64,000 bases of DNA, taken from assembly GCF_013149785.1 (NCBI RefSeq), contig NZ_JABEZU010000001.1:1577055-1641054 (forward strand), in the 5' to 3' direction. Positions 27,907-37,403 of this stretch are shown here, one piece after another. This DNA is from Isoptericola halotolerans. Its GTDB lineage: Bacteria > Actinomycetota > Actinomycetes > Actinomycetales > Cellulomonadaceae. The number at the start of each line of letters is the position of its first letter. Position 1 is the first letter of the stretch. The notes under the pieces were generated by a model. The model did not search any database. It was not told where the DNA came from and worked only from the letters and a program-made list of their open reading frames with translations. The position numbers and the translations under genes are program-made.

Positions 27907-28329
27907 TCAGCGGGCCTGCTCGCGGACCAGCGCGATGGTGGACGCGACGACGGCGACGAGCTCTGCGGCCGCGGCGACGAGCTCGGTGGTGCCCACGACC
28001 TGCGTCGTGATCCCCAGCAGGTCCGAGGTGGCCGAGGCGACGAAGGCGAGCAGCGTGGCGGCCCCGAAGATGATGCCGCCCACCAGCGGGAGCCAGTGCC
28101 GCCAGGTCAGGAGCAGCACCGCCAGGACGACGCCGCTGATCGCGTTGACGAGGAACAGCGGCCCCACCAGCGGGATGTCGTCGTAGCCGCGGGTCCACAG
28201 CACCAGGTGCACCAGCGCCGAGACGACCACCCCGGCCGCAGCCAGGGACCGCCACACCCACGAGGGGGCGACGGCGGGTCGCCCGTGTGCCGCTGGCACC
28301 TTCGGTGTGGGTGCGTCCATGATGGACAT
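27907..28329 (-). CDS. four-helix membrane protein of unknown function
   Basis: 140 residues with four predicted helices, for example LAAAGVVVSALVHLVLW, FLVNAISGVVLAVLLLTW, GGIIFGAATLLAFVAS and LVAAAAELVAVVASTIALV. I do not recognise a named family. It is divergent from the Rieske lipoprotein gene with 41 bases between their starts, so the two may share control. The start at 28329 is one of two close ATGs (the other is 28320). Confidence 0.75.
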   Translation of the reverse strand: MSIMDAPTPKVPAAHGRPAVAPSWVWRSLAAAGVVVSALVHLVLWTRGYDDIPLVGPLFLVNAISGVVLAVLLLTWRHWLPLVGGIIFGAATLLAFVASATSDLLGITTQVVGTTELVAAAAELVAVVASTIALVREQAR

Positions 28330-28370
28330 GCTGCCACCGAGTTCACCCTGCGTCACCACCGAGGAGCTCC

Positions 28371-28838
28371 ATGACCGAGACGATCCGCACTCCTGAGGCG
28401 TCGACCGCACGAGGCTGTTCCCGCCGACAGCTGCTGCGCCGCGCCGGCGTGGCCGCCGGGACCGTCGCCGGTGCGGGGGTCCTGGCAGCCTGCGCCGAGG
28501 GGGCCGACCCGGCGGCATCGGTCAGCGAGGCCTCCGGCTCCGGGGCGGGCGAGTTCGTGGTGGCCCTGTCGGACGTCCCGGTCGGCGGCGCGGTGAGCGC
28601 CGAGGTCGCCGGCGTGGCCGTGCTGGTCACCCAGCCCGTCGAGGGCGAGGTCCACGTCTTCAGCGCGGTCTGCACGCACCAGGGCTGCACGGTCACCCCG
28701 GGTGACGGCGAGCTCGAGTGTCCCTGCCACCGGTCGGTCTTCACGCTGACCGACGCCGCGGTCGTCTCCGGACCCGCCCCCGAACCCCTCGGTGAGATCG
28801 CGGCCGAGATCGTCGACGGCGAGGTCGTCGTGGCCTGA
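28371..28838 (+). CDS. Tat-exported Rieske [2Fe-2S] lipoprotein
   Basis: 155 residues. The N-terminus has a twin-arginine signal (SRRQLLRRAGVAAG) that ends in a lipobox, VLAAC, so the protein is probably folded with its cluster, exported by Tat and lipid-anchored. The Rieske ligands are CTHQGC and CPCH. There is no cytochrome b or oxidase gene nearby. Redox partner unknown. GAGGAGCTCC precedes the ATG at 28371. Confidence 0.93.
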   Translation: MTETIRTPEASTARGCSRRQLLRRAGVAAGTVAGAGVLAACAEGADPAASVSEASGSGAGEFVVALSDVPVGGAVSAEVAGVAVLVTQPVEGEVHVFSAVCTHQGCTVTPGDGELECPCHRSVFTLTDAAVVSGPAPEPLGEIAAEIVDGEVVVA

Positions 28839-28962
28839 CCGTCCGGCCGTCGGCCGCTCGGCAGCTCCGTGACCTGCGCCGTCGTCGGCGGCACGACCCG
28901 CGCCGGCGCCTCGTGGATCGCGGTGTCGCGGTACCCGCGACGAGGCAGGCCCGAAGGGTTCG

Positions 28963-28968
28963 TAGACT
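28963..28968 (+). promoter_or_regulatory. candidate -10 (TAGACT) of a leaderless hisC transcript
   Basis: TAGACT ends six bases before the hisC GTG, at the end of a 136-base gap. It would drive the hisC-hisB-unknown-hisH-priA-sseB unit. Confidence 0.5.
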
Positions 28969-28974
28969 GGTGCG

Positions 28975-30099
28975 GTGACCACCCCCGACGCTCCGGCCCT
29001 GCCGCTGCGCCCCGAGCTCGCCGACGAGGTGCCCTACGGTGCACCGCAGCTCGACGTGCCCGTCCGGCTCAACGTCAACGAGAACCCCTACGCGCCGTCC
29101 GACGACGTCGTGGCGACCATCGCCGAGCACGTCGCGCACGCCGCGCGCGGGCTCAACCGGTACCCCGACCGCGACTTCGACGCGCTGCGCGACGACCTCG
29201 CGCAGTACCTGGCCGTGGAGTCGGGGGTCCACCTCCACCGGTCGCAGCTGTGGGCGGCCAACGGGTCGAACGAGGTCATGCTGCACCTGCTGCAGGCGTT
29301 CGGCGGGCCCGGCCGCACGGCCGTGTCGTTCGCGCCGACGTACTCGATGTACCCCGAGTACGCGCGCGACACGCACACCCGCTGGGTGACCGGCCGCCGC
29401 GCCGAGGACTTCACGATCGACACCGCCGAGGCGGTCGGGCTCGTCGAGACGGAGCGGCCGTCGGTGATCCTCCTGGCCAGCCCGAACAACCCCACCGGCA
29501 CGGCCCTGGACCTCACCACGATCCGGGCGGTGCTGGACGCGGCGGCGCGGATCCCCGCCGTCGTCGTCGTCGACGAGGCCTACGCCGAGTTCCGGCGCGC
29601 GGGCACCCCGTCGGCCCTGGAGCTGCTCGACCGCTACCCGCACCTGGCTGTGACGCGCACCATGTCCAAGGCGTTCGCCGCCGCCGGGCTGCGCCTGGGC
29701 TACCTCGCCGCCTCCACGGAGCTCGTGGACGCGCTGCGGGTGGTGCGGCTGCCGTACCACCTGTCCGCCGTCACCCAGGCGACGGCGCGTGCGGCGCTCT
29801 CGCACCGGGACTCGCTGCTCGCCCAGGTGGCGGACCTGCGTGCGGGGCGGGACGACCTCGTGGGATGGTTGCGCGCGCAGCGTGTCGACGGCCGGCCGCT
29901 GCAGGTGGCCGACAGCGACGCCAACTTCGTGCTGTTCGGCACCTTCGACGACCGGCACGCCGTCTGGCAGGGGCTGCTCGACCGCGGTGTGCTCATCCGC
30001 GAGACCGGCCCGGAGGGCTGGTTGCGGGTCTCGGTGGGGACACCGGGGGAGACCCAGGCGTTCAAGGACGCGTTGACCGACGTGATCGGAGAGAAGTGA
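28975..30099 (+). CDS. hisC: histidinol-phosphate aminotransferase
   Basis: A PLP-dependent transaminase, 374 residues, that converts imidazole-acetol phosphate to histidinol phosphate. LNVNENPY is near the N-terminus, ASPNNPTGT in the middle, VDEAYAEF holds the PLP-contacting Asp, and the Schiff-base lysine lies in [15 protein letters not shown]. It overlaps hisB by one base. Confidence 0.96.
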   Translation: MTTPDAPALPLRPELADEVPYGAPQLDVPVRLNVNENPYAPSDDVVATIAEHVAHAARGLNRYPDRDFDALRDDLAQYLAVESGVHLHRSQLWAANGSNEVMLHLLQAFGGPGRTAVSFAPTYSMYPEYARDTHTRWVTGRRAEDFTIDTAEAVGLVETERPSVILLASPNNPTGTALDLTTIRAVLDAAARIPAVVVVDEAYAEFRRAGTPSALELLDRYPHLAVTRTMSKAFAAAGLRLGYLAASTELVDALRVVRLPYHLSAVTQATARAALSHRDSLLAQVADLRAGRDDLVGWLRAQRVDGRPLQVADSDANFVLFGTFDDRHAVWQGLLDRGVLIRETGPEGWLRVSVGTPGETQAFKDALTDVIGEK

Positions 30100-30701
30100 T
30101 GGAAGACCGCACCGCGCGCGTGGAGCGCGCCACGAGCGAGTCGAACGTGGTCGTCGAGGTGAACCTCGACGGCAGCGGGCGCACCGACGTCTCGACCACC
30201 GTGCCCTTCTTCGACCACATGCTCACCGCCCTCGGCAAGCACTCCCTCATCGACCTCACCGTCAGGGCGACGGGCGACACCCACATCGACGCCCACCACA
30301 CCGTCGAGGACACCGCCATCGTGCTCGGCGAGGCGCTCGAGCAGGCGCTCGGGGACAAGCGCGGCATCTCCCGCTTCGGCGACGCGCTGGTGCCGCTCGA
30401 CGAGGCGCTCGCCCAGGCCGTCGTCGACGTCTCGGGCCGCCCGTACCTCGTCCACTCCGGCGAGCCCGCGGGCCAGGAGTACCACCTCATCGGCGGGCAC
30501 TTCACCGGGTCGCTCACCCGGCACGTGCTCGAGTCGATCGCCCACCACGCGAACATCTGCCTCCACGTGCGGGTCCTGGCCGGCCGTGACCCGCACCACA
30601 TCGTCGAGGCGCAGTTCAAGGCCCTGGCCCGCGCGCTGCGGGCCGCCGTCGCGCGGGACCCCCGCGTCGACGGCATCCCGTCGACCAAGGGAGCGCTGTA
30701 G
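30099..30701 (+). CDS. hisB: imidazoleglycerol-phosphate dehydratase
   Basis: A 200-residue monofunctional HisB. The metal-binding motifs [13 protein letters not shown] and [17 protein letters not shown], and the second set [15 protein letters not shown], are present. No N-terminal phosphatase domain is attached, so histidinol phosphatase must be encoded elsewhere. TGATG overlap with hisC implies coupling. Confidence 0.97.
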   Translation: MEDRTARVERATSESNVVVEVNLDGSGRTDVSTTVPFFDHMLTALGKHSLIDLTVRATGDTHIDAHHTVEDTAIVLGEALEQALGDKRGISRFGDALVPLDEALAQAVVDVSGRPYLVHSGEPAGQEYHLIGGHFTGSLTRHVLESIAHHANICLHVRVLAGRDPHHIVEAQFKALARALRAAVARDPRVDGIPSTKGAL

Positions 30702-30702
30702 C

Positions 30703-31227
30703 GTGCCCATCCACCCTGAACCCGACCTGCCCGAGGTCCCCGACGACCTCGAGATCCCGGACGACCTGTCCGGGCTGAGCGGGTCGCAGGACCCGGACAT
30801 CGCGGTGCTCATCACCCAGGTGGCGGCGGCCGAGCCGCTGGCCGCCGCCTGCGTGCTCGCCGACGTGGAGGTCGACGCCGTCCCGACGCCCGTCGGGGCG
30901 CTCGCGGTGCTGCGTGACCGCGCGGACGACGCGCCCCGCCGCGCCGCGGAGACGATCTCCCAGCTGGTCACCGGTGTGCCCCTGATCCTCGTCACACGCC
31001 ACGGCGAACAGCTCACCTGCCGCCGCTTCGCCGACGGCGTCGAGGACGGTGAGCTGCCGGCCGGCCTCGTGCTCGGCGGGGCCCCCGACGCCCTCGAGGA
31101 CCTGCTGACCGGTCACGTGACGCTCGACGACCTGCCCGGTGTCGTGCCCTCGTCGGGCATCGGACGCCTGAAGGCCGTGCGGATGCTGTCCCAGGTCTCC
31201 CGCAAGGCACGGAGGAAGAAGGGATGA
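30703..31227 (+). CDS. conserved-looking protein of unknown function in the his operon
   Basis: A 174-residue soluble protein starting at GTG 30703, one base after the hisB stop and overlapping hisH by four bases (ATGA). The N-terminus is acidic with a repeated IPDDL-type segment; the C-terminus is basic ([10 protein letters not shown]). I recognise no domain. Its tight placement suggests it is translated with the his genes; a role in histidine synthesis is not shown. Confidence 0.75.
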   Translation: MPIHPEPDLPEVPDDLEIPDDLSGLSGSQDPDIAVLITQVAAAEPLAAACVLADVEVDAVPTPVGALAVLRDRADDAPRRAAETISQLVTGVPLILVTRHGEQLTCRRFADGVEDGELPAGLVLGGAPDALEDLLTGHVTLDDLPGVVPSSGIGRLKAVRMLSQVSRKARRKKG

Positions 31228-31964
31228 CGGAAGCGCCCGACCTGCTGCCCGACGGCGGCGCCGCGGCCGAGCTCAACGCACGCCCCTCCGCACGGCCCGC
31301 AGCGGGCGGCCGTCCGAGGGTCGTGGTGCTCGACTACGGCTTCGGGAACGTGCGCTCCGCGGTCCGCGCCCTGGAGCGGGTCGGTGCCGACGTCGAGCTC
31401 ACGGCGGACCGACGCACCGCGATCGAGACCGACGGGCTCGTGGTGCCCGGGGTGGGCGCGTTCGCCGCGTGCATGGAAGGACTGCGTGCCGTCGGCGGTG
31501 ACCAGGTCGTCGACCGTCGCCTCGCCGGGGGGCGGCCGGTCCTGGGCGTCTGCGTCGGCATGCAGGTGATGTTCGGCGCGGGCGTCGAGCACGGGGTCCG
31601 GGCCGACGGGCTGGGCGAGTGGGCCGGCGTCGTCGACCGGCTCGAGGCGCCGGTGGTCCCCCACATGGGCTGGTCCGCCGTCGAGCCCGCGGAAGGCTCC
31701 ACGCTCTTCCGGGGCGTCGAGCACGAGCGCTTCTACTTCGTGCACTCCTACGCCGCGCAGACCTTCACCCAGGGCCACGACGACGCGGCGGACCCGCGGT
31801 ACACGCCGCCACGCGTCACCTGGGCGTCGCACGGCCCGGAAGGTTCAGCGGCTCGGTTCGTCGCGGCCGTCGAGGACGGCCCGCTGTCCGCCACGCAGTT
31901 CCACCCCGAGAAGTCCGGCGACGCCGGCGCCACCCTGCTCGAGAACTGGGTGCGGTCGCTCTGA
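31224..31964 (+). CDS. hisH: imidazole glycerol phosphate synthase, glutaminase subunit
   Basis: A class I glutamine amidotransferase that feeds ammonia to HisF. The nucleophile Cys is in LGVCVGMQ and the His/Glu pair in TQFHPEKSG. The 246 residues include about 33 extra residues before the first beta strand ([11 protein letters not shown]); the ATG at 31224 is kept because it overlaps the upstream stop. hisF is not next to it in this window. Confidence 0.95.
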   Translation: MTEAPDLLPDGGAAAELNARPSARPAAGGRPRVVVLDYGFGNVRSAVRALERVGADVELTADRRTAIETDGLVVPGVGAFAACMEGLRAVGGDQVVDRRLAGGRPVLGVCVGMQVMFGAGVEHGVRADGLGEWAGVVDRLEAPVVPHMGWSAVEPAEGSTLFRGVEHERFYFVHSYAAQTFTQGHDDAADPRYTPPRVTWASHGPEGSAARFVAAVEDGPLSATQFHPEKSGDAGATLLENWVRSL

Positions 31965-32008
31965 GGCGACCCCGCACCCACCCCGCCACACGACTGGAGA
32001 CCTGACGC

Positions 32009-32740
32009 ATGACCGAACGACTCGTGCTGCTGCCCGCCGTCGACGTCGCCGACGGCCAGGCCGTCCGCCTCGTCCAGGGCGAGGCCGGATCGGAGACCTC
32101 GTACGGCGACCCGCGCGCCGCCGCGCTCGACTGGCAGGCCGGAGGTGCCGAGTGGATCCACCTGGTGGACCTCGACGCCGCGTTCGGTCGCGGCTCGAAC
32201 GCCGAGCTCCTCGCGAGCGTCGTGGCGGAGGTCGACGTGCAGGTCGAGCTCTCCGGCGGCATCCGGGACGACGCCTCGCTGGAGCGTGCGCTCGCCACGG
32301 GTGCCCGGCGGGTCAACATCGGCACGGCCGCGCTCGAGGACCCGGAGTGGACCGCCCGTGTCATCGCCGAGCACGGGGACAAGGTCGCCGTGGGCCTGGA
32401 CGTGCGGGGGACCACCCTCGCCGCTCGCGGCTGGACGCAGGAGGGCGGCGACCTGTGGGAGGTCCTCGCCCGTCTCGACGACGCCGGGTGCGCCCGCTAC
32501 GTCGTCACCGACGTCACCAAGGACGGCACGCTGCGGGGGCCGAACGTCGAGCTGCTGCGCGAGGTCGCCGCACGCACCCCCGCCAAGGTGGTGGCCTCCG
32601 GGGGCATCTCGTCGCTGGCGGACCTCGAGGTGCTGCGCGGGCTCACCGGCGACGGCGTCGAGGGCGCTGTGGTGGGCAAGGCGCTGTACGCGGGCGCGTT
32701 CACCCTGCCCGAGGCGCTCGACGTCGCGGGTCGCCCATGA
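32009..32740 (+). CDS. priA: phosphoribosyl isomerase A (HisA/TrpF bifunctional)
   Basis: A 243-residue (beta/alpha)8 barrel. [19 protein letters not shown] gives the first phosphate region and catalytic Asp, and [14 protein letters not shown] carries the second catalytic Asp. In actinobacteria this enzyme often serves both histidine and tryptophan synthesis; whether this copy is bifunctional depends on the absence of a separate trpF, which the window cannot show. TGGAGA lies upstream of the ATG. Confidence 0.93.
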   Translation: MTERLVLLPAVDVADGQAVRLVQGEAGSETSYGDPRAAALDWQAGGAEWIHLVDLDAAFGRGSNAELLASVVAEVDVQVELSGGIRDDASLERALATGARRVNIGTAALEDPEWTARVIAEHGDKVAVGLDVRGTTLAARGWTQEGGDLWEVLARLDDAGCARYVVTDVTKDGTLRGPNVELLREVAARTPAKVVASGGISSLADLEVLRGLTGDGVEGAVVGKALYAGAFTLPEALDVAGRP

Positions 32741-33474
32741 GGTCCATCCAGCCGACCAGCCAGTTCGCCGGCGACGACGGCTCGGCCGACCCGGAGCTCG
32801 CCCGACGCCTCGAGGGCCTGCAGGCGGGCACCACCCCCCTGCGGGACGTCGTGGCCCGCCTGGCCGAGACGCGCGTGCTGGTGCCGGTGCTCGCCGAGCT
32901 CGAGGCCACCGGCACCGTCTCGCACGACGGTGTCGAGCACACCGTCGACAAGGAGGCCTCCTCCGGCGTCGTCGCGCTGGAGTCCGCCGACGGCCGCCGC
33001 GCCCTGCCGGTCTTCACGTCGGTGGCGGCGATGCAGGCCTGGCGTGCCGACGCCCGCCCGGTCCCTGTCGAGGCAGCCCGGGCCGCGTTGTCCGCGGTGA
33101 ACGAGAAGTGGTCGCTGCTCGTCGTCGACCCTGCCGGGCCCGTGACGGCGCTCGTGCCACGCCCGGCGGTGTGGGCGCTGGCGCAAGGGGTCGAGTGGCG
33201 CCCGGCGCTCGTGGCGACGGACGACGGGATGGAGGTCGACGCCGAGGTGGCCCGCGCCATCGGCGACGCCGCCGCGCCGGTCCAGCACGTCGTGCGGGCG
33301 TCCGCCGAACCCGGTCGCCAGGCCGAGGTGGCTGTCGTGCTGGCGATCGATCCTGGTCTGGACCGTGCCGGGCTGGACGTGGTCCTCGGCCAGGTCAACG
33401 CCCGCCTCGCTGCGGCGAAGGTCGTCGCCGACCGGGTGGACTCCCTCGAGCTCCGGATCGGCGCGGCCCGCTGA
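32737..33474 (+). CDS. SseB-family protein
   Basis: A 245-residue protein with an SseB-like N-terminal domain ([20 protein letters not shown] and the [14 protein letters not shown] segment). SseB-family proteins have no settled function in actinobacteria, where they often follow priA/hisA. It overlaps priA by four bases and converges on the protease-like gene. Confidence 0.82.
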   Translation: MRSIQPTSQFAGDDGSADPELARRLEGLQAGTTPLRDVVARLAETRVLVPVLAELEATGTVSHDGVEHTVDKEASSGVVALESADGRRALPVFTSVAAMQAWRADARPVPVEAARAALSAVNEKWSLLVVDPAGPVTALVPRPAVWALAQGVEWRPALVATDDGMEVDAEVARAIGDAAAPVQHVVRASAEPGRQAEVAVVLAIDPGLDRAGLDVVLGQVNARLAAAKVVADRVDSLELRIGAAR

Positions 33475-33493
33475 CGGACGCCCGCGAGGGTCC

Positions 33494-34228
33494 TCAGCAG
33501 GGTTCGAGCGTGGTGAAGGCCGAGGCGTCGTCGAGCATCCCGCGCAGCGTGGACTGCGGCACCAGCAACGACCGGCCGTCGGTGGTCTTGGCGTAGACGA
33601 CGCCGATGACGTCGCCGGCCTCGTCGAGAGCGGCAGAGCCCGAGGACCCGGGTTCGACCGGGGCGTCCGTGACGAGCACCTCGCCGAGGTTCTCGTGCAG
33701 GGGGTCGGTCGTGGTGCCGATGACGCTCCCCGCGGTGACGGTCAGACGACCTCCGGCCGGGTAGCCCACGACGGTGACCTCGTCACCCTGCTCGGGGTCG
33801 TCGTCGGCGAGCCGTGGGAACGACGGCAGCGGGTCCTCGGTCCGGACGACGGCGAGGTCGGCCAACGCGGCCGTGCTCGCTGCCGAGACGTCGAGGTCCC
33901 GACCGTCGTACGTGCTCACCTGCAGCGCGGACGAGTCGGCGACGACGTGCCGGTTCGTGATGAGCGTGTGCTCGTCGACGGCGAACCCGGAACCGGTCGA
34001 CAGCGCGTCGCAGCCGACGTTGCGGATGCGTACCGCCATGCGTTGCACCGCGTCGAAGCCGTCAGGGGAGAGCTGGTCGGAGCCCTCGGCGGACAGCGAC
34101 GGCGCCGCGAGGGTGGGGACGATGTCTTCCGGCACGGCGGGCGGCATCTCGGGCAGCGCGGCGCACCCACCCAGCAGGAGCCCTGCGGCGGTCGCGGCGA
34201 CCGCCTGCCGCCACCCGGCAGACCTCAC
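33494..34228 (-). CDS. trypsin-like serine protease, lipoprotein
   Basis: A 244-residue protein with a lipobox signal (AAGLLLGGC) and a trypsin-like domain. The catalytic triad is visible: His in TNRHVVA, Asp in LADLAVVR and Ser in GSSGSA. The GTG at 34228 overlaps the stop of the upstream coiled-coil gene, so the two are coupled. It is expected on the outer face of the membrane. No PDZ domain is present. Substrate unknown. Confidence 0.88.
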   Translation of the reverse strand: MRSAGWRQAVAATAAGLLLGGCAALPEMPPAVPEDIVPTLAAPSLSAEGSDQLSPDGFDAVQRMAVRIRNVGCDALSTGSGFAVDEHTLITNRHVVADSSALQVSTYDGRDLDVSAASTAALADLAVVRTEDPLPSFPRLADDDPEQGDEVTVVGYPAGGRLTVTAGSVIGTTTDPLHENLGEVLVTDAPVEPGSSGSAALDEAGDVIGVVYAKTTDGRSLLVPQSTLRGMLDDASAFTTLEPC

Positions 34229-34824
34229 TGCGCCAGCTCCTGCTGCAGCTGGGTGTTCGCGTCGTTCGCCTCGTCGCACAGCCCTTCGACATCGGAGGCG
34301 AACCGTTCGAGGTCGTCGGGGTCGTACGAGTCGCGGTCCTCGAGGTAGCCGATGAGCTGCGACTGCGCGGCGGTGCACTGCCCGAGGGCGGTCGCCACGA
34401 CGCCGGCCGCCTCGCTGACCCTGCGCTGGTAGTCGAGGTACTGCTGGCTGGCGACGTTCTCGTCACCGAGCTGGGCCTTCTCGTCGGCCAGGTCGGTGAT
34501 CCGGGCGGTGGCCGTGTCGAGCTGCTCGCGGGCGGCGACCAGCTCGGCCGTGACCCCGTCGAGCTCCGACCGGAGCACCGCCACCTCTTCGGCGTACGCG
34601 TGCGCGTCGCTCTCCCACCGGGCGGCGTGCTCCTCCCAGGCCGTCGTGGCCTGCCAGAGATAGCCGGCGACGGCGATGGCCCCGAGGAGCAGGAGGGCCA
34701 GCACGACGGCCGTGACACGTGCGGCCCGACCGCGGCGACGGCCCGGCCGCCCCGGGGGTGGCGGCCCGGGGACGGCCTGCCTCGAGGTCGGCGCAGGTTC
34801 CCACGGTGCCGAGGACTGCGCCAT
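34225..34824 (-). CDS. single-pass membrane protein with coiled coil
   Basis: 199 residues: a Pro/Arg-rich cytoplasmic N-terminus, one helix (VTAVVLALLLLGAIAVAGYLW), then an outside coiled coil (VLRSELDGVTAELVAAREQL onward) and a Cys-containing C-terminus. The family is not recognised. It lies one base after the DUF1844 gene and overlaps the protease-like gene, so a partnership between the coiled coil and the protease is plausible but only inferred. Confidence 0.75.
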   Translation of the reverse strand: MAQSSAPWEPAPTSRQAVPGPPPPGRPGRRRGRAARVTAVVLALLLLGAIAVAGYLWQATTAWEEHAARWESDAHAYAEEVAVLRSELDGVTAELVAAREQLDTATARITDLADEKAQLGDENVASQQYLDYQRRVSEAAGVVATALGQCTAAQSQLIGYLEDRDSYDPDDLERFASDVEGLCDEANDANTQLQQELAQ

Positions 34825-34825
34825 G

Positions 34826-35197
34826 TCAGACGACGGAGCCCGTGTACTTCTCGCCGGGGCCCTCGCCGGGCTCGTCGGGGATCACCGAGGCCTCCCGGAA
34901 GGCGAGCTGGAGCGACCTGAGGCCGTCCCGCAGGGAGCGGGCGTGCTGGTTGCCGATGTCCGGGGCGGCAGCGGTCACGAGCGCGGCGAGCGCCGTGATG
35001 AGCTTGCGCGCCTCGTCGAGGTCGAGGTGCTCGGCGGAGTCCTCCTCCGCGAGGCCGCACTTGACGGCCGCGGCACTCATGAGGTGCACGGCGGCGGTGG
35101 TGATGACCTCGACGGCCGCGACGTCGGCGATGTCCCGGGTCGCTGCGCCGGCGTCGGGTGCTGCGCCGGGCTCGGTGGTGTGGCTCATGGGGTCCAT
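34826..35197 (-). CDS. DUF1844 protein
   Basis: A 123-residue mostly helical protein; the DUF1844 core (AAVEVITTAAVHLMSAAAVK and ARKLITALAALVTAAAPDI) is clear. Function unknown; homologues usually lie near infC. GAGGTG precedes the ATG at 35197; a second ATG at 35188 is possible. Confidence 0.85.
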   Translation of the reverse strand: MDPMSHTTEPGAAPDAGAATRDIADVAAVEVITTAAVHLMSAAAVKCGLAEEDSAEHLDLDEARKLITALAALVTAAAPDIGNQHARSLRDGLRSLQLAFREASVIPDEPGEGPGEKYTGSVV

Positions 35198-35223
35198 CTT
35201 GGCACCTCTGCGGCGGACAGATG

Positions 35224-35262
35224 CCCGAGGCCGGGCCCGCGCACGGCGGGCCCGGCCTCGGG
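35224..35262. terminator. 17-bp perfect hairpin between the catalase and DUF1844 genes
   Basis: CCCGAGGCCGGGCCCGC pairs perfectly with 35246-35262 across a 5-base loop. It ends one of the strongest stems in the window, 27 bases upstream of the DUF1844 start. It can act on either strand. Confidence 0.65.
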
Positions 35263-35304
35263 TGGGGGGTTCGCACCGGCGGGGGCCGGTGTCACGGGAC
35301 GTCT

Positions 35305-35335
35305 GCCTCAGGCGGCGCTGGTGGCCGCCTGAGGC
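35305..35335 (-). terminator. terminator of the catalase gene
   Basis: GCCTCAGGCGGC pairs perfectly with GCCGCCTGAGGC across a 7-base loop, 16 bases after the catalase stop on the minus strand. Confidence 0.7.
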
Positions 35336-35351
35336 CGCGGTTCCGCTCCGG

Positions 35352-36803
35352 TCAGGCGGCGGCGACCTCGGTGCGGAGCTTGGCGCCCAGCTCGGCGTCG
35401 ACGTTGGTCCAGTACTGGAAGAACCGCTCACGGATCTCGGCGATCGTGATGGCCCGGCCCTGGCCGGTCAGGGTCTCCAGGAAGCGCGCCCTGGCGGCGT
35501 CGTCGAAGACCTCGCGGTAGAGCGTGCCGGCCTGGCCGAAGTCGTCGTCCTCGGAGTGCAGGGTGTAGGCGGAGCGCAGCAGCTCGCCGTCGGTCTCCCA
35601 GCTGCCCTCGGAGGCGAGCGCCGGGTCCGCGGCCGGCCCACCGAACGAGTTCGGCGTGTAGACGGGGTGCTCGGGGCCGTTGAAGTGGTAAGCCATCGGG
35701 CCCTGGTGCATGTAGTTGCTCACCGGGGCGGCGTGCGGCTGGTTCACCGGCAGCTGGTTGAAGTTCGCGCCGATGCGGTGGCGGTGCGCGTCGTTGTACG
35801 CGAACACGCGGGCCATGAGCATCTTGTCCGGGGAGATGTCCGTGCCGGGCACCTGGTTGCCGGGGGAGAACGCGGCCTGCTCGATCTCCGCGAAGAAGTT
35901 GCGCGGGTTGCGGTTGAGCGTGAACGTCCCGACCTTGATCAGGGGGTAGTCCGCGTGCGGCCAGACCTTGGTCATGTCGAACGGGTTGAACCGGTAGGTC
36001 TTGGCGTCCTCGTACGGCATGACCTGGACCTTGACGTCCCACGAGGGGTGCTCGCCCCGCTCGATCGCCTCGTACAGGTCGCGGCGGTAGTAGTCGGCGT
36101 CCTCGCCGGCGATGCGCTCGGCGTCGGCGGGCGACATGTGCTCCACGCCCTGCTGGGAGATGAAGTGGTACTGCACCCAGAACCGCTCGCCGGCGGCGTT
36201 GATCCACTGGTAGGTGTGCGAGCCGTAGCCGTTGAGGTGACGCCAGGACTTCGACAGCCCGCGGTCGCCCATGAGGTAGGTCACCTGGTGGGCCGACTCC
36301 GGGGAGAGGGTCCAGAAGTCCCACTGCATGTCGGCGTCGCGCAGGCCGGAGGCACCGAGCCTCTTCTGCGAGTGGATGAAGTCGGGGAACTTCATCGCGT
36401 CGCGCAGGAAGAAGACCGGCGTGTTGTTGCCCACGACGTCGAGGTTGCCCTCGGTCGTGTAGAAGCGCAGGGCGAAGCCGCGCACGTCGCGCCAGGTGTC
36501 GGGCGAACCCTGCTCACCGGCGACGGAGGAGAAGCGCAGGACGGTCTCGGCCTTGGCCCCCGGCTGGAAGACCGCGGCGGAGGTGTACCGCGAGACGTCC
36601 TCGGTCACCTCGAACTCGCCGAAGGCGCCGCCGCCCTTGGCGTGGGGGTTGCGCTCCGGGACGCGCTCGCGGTTGAAGGAGGCGAGCTTCTCGACCAGGT
36701 ACCGGTCGTGCAGGACGGTGGGGCCGTCGGGGCCGACGGTGAGGGAGTACTGGTCGCTGGTGACCGGCGTGCCGGTCTGCGTCGTCGTGAACGGGGTCGT
36801 CAT
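35352..36803 (-). CDS. katA: monofunctional heme catalase
   Basis: A 483-residue small-subunit catalase. The distal His is in [11 protein letters not shown] (about residue 54), the Asn in [11 protein letters not shown] (about 127), and the heme-ligand Tyr in [14 protein letters not shown] (about 336). GAAAGGA lies before the ATG at 36803. Only 38 bases separate it from fur, with no promoter seen between, so the two form an operon. Confidence 0.96.
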   Translation of the reverse strand: MTTPFTTTQTGTPVTSDQYSLTVGPDGPTVLHDRYLVEKLASFNRERVPERNPHAKGGGAFGEFEVTEDVSRYTSAAVFQPGAKAETVLRFSSVAGEQGSPDTWRDVRGFALRFYTTEGNLDVVGNNTPVFFLRDAMKFPDFIHSQKRLGASGLRDADMQWDFWTLSPESAHQVTYLMGDRGLSKSWRHLNGYGSHTYQWINAAGERFWVQYHFISQQGVEHMSPADAERIAGEDADYYRRDLYEAIERGEHPSWDVKVQVMPYEDAKTYRFNPFDMTKVWPHADYPLIKVGTFTLNRNPRNFFAEIEQAAFSPGNQVPGTDISPDKMLMARVFAYNDAHRHRIGANFNQLPVNQPHAAPVSNYMHQGPMAYHFNGPEHPVYTPNSFGGPAADPALASEGSWETDGELLRSAYTLHSEDDDFGQAGTLYREVFDDAARARFLETLTGQGRAITIAEIRERFFQYWTNVDAELGAKLRTEVAAA

Positions 36804-36841
36804 GGACGTCCTTTCTCGGGGACTTCTGGGGGGTCGGGTGG

Positions 36842-37285
36842 TCAGTGGGCCGGGGCGCAGGCGGGGCACAGGCCCCAGAACGTCACCTCGGCGAGGTCGA
36901 CGGCGAAGCCGTGCGTGTCGCCCGGCGTCAGGCAGGGAGAGTGACCGACGGTGCAGTCGACGTCGGCGACGACGCCGCAGCCGCGGCACACGATGTGGTG
37001 GTGGTTGTCACCCACGCGCCGCTCGTACCGTGCCGGGTGCCCGGCAGGTTCCATCCGGCGAAGGATGCCGGTGGCGGAGAGGGTGTTGAGGGAGTCGTAG
37101 ACCGCCTGGACGGAGACGGTGCCGAGGTCGGCGCGCACGGCGCGGACGACGTCGTCGGCGGTCGAGTGCTCGCGCCCGTCGAGCGCGCGCAGCACGGCGA
37201 GCCGCACACCGGTCACCCGCAGGCCGGCGCCGCGCAGGAGCTGGTGCTCCGTCGTCGGCGTCGTGGCGGGCGTCGTCGTGGACAT
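36842..37285 (-). CDS. Fur-family regulator, probably peroxide-sensing (CatR/FurA-like)
   Basis: A 147-residue Fur protein: winged helix ([14 protein letters not shown] to AVYDSLNTL), metal-binding HHHIVC, and two CxxC pairs (CRGC and CPAC) for structural zinc. Linkage to a catalase gene is the pattern of catR of Streptomyces and furA of mycobacteria, which respond to peroxide. The ATG at 37285 has no Shine-Dalgarno sequence; a TAGGCT lies six bases upstream. Confidence 0.9.
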   Translation of the reverse strand: MSTTTPATTPTTEHQLLRGAGLRVTGVRLAVLRALDGREHSTADDVVRAVRADLGTVSVQAVYDSLNTLSATGILRRMEPAGHPARYERRVGDNHHHIVCRGCGVVADVDCTVGHSPCLTPGDTHGFAVDLAEVTFWGLCPACAPAH

Positions 37286-37291
37286 GTGCCC

Positions 37292-37297
37292 AGCCTA
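37292..37297 (-). promoter_or_regulatory. candidate -10 (TAGGCT) of a leaderless fur-katA transcript
   Basis: On the minus strand TAGGCT ends six bases before the fur ATG. The -35 region (TGGAAG, 37315-37320) at 17 bases lies inside the palindrome described next. Confidence 0.5.
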
Positions 37298-37306
37298 GGG
37301 CGTTCT

Positions 37307-37321
37307 CTGGAATCCTTCCAG
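37307..37321. promoter_or_regulatory. palindrome, candidate Fur/CatR operator
   Basis: CTGGAA-TCC-TTCCAG is a perfect 6+6 palindrome that covers the -35 region of the fur-katA promoter. Its position fits autorepression by the Fur protein. ATTCCAG is also part of the known mycobacterial FurA site, which supports the idea, but the match is short. Confidence 0.5.
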
Positions 37322-37391
37322 CATGGAGTGCGTGACGCAGGCAACAGCGAGGTGGGCGCCGTCGGGTGGTCCGTGTCGGCCGGGATCGTGC

Positions 37392-37397
37392 TAGCCT
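37392..37397 (+). promoter_or_regulatory. candidate -10 (TAGCCT) of the infC operon
   Basis: TAGCCT lies 253 bases before the infC start and predicts a leader of about 247 bases. No clear -35 was seen. Confidence 0.35.
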
Positions 37398-37403
37398 CGT
37401 GTG

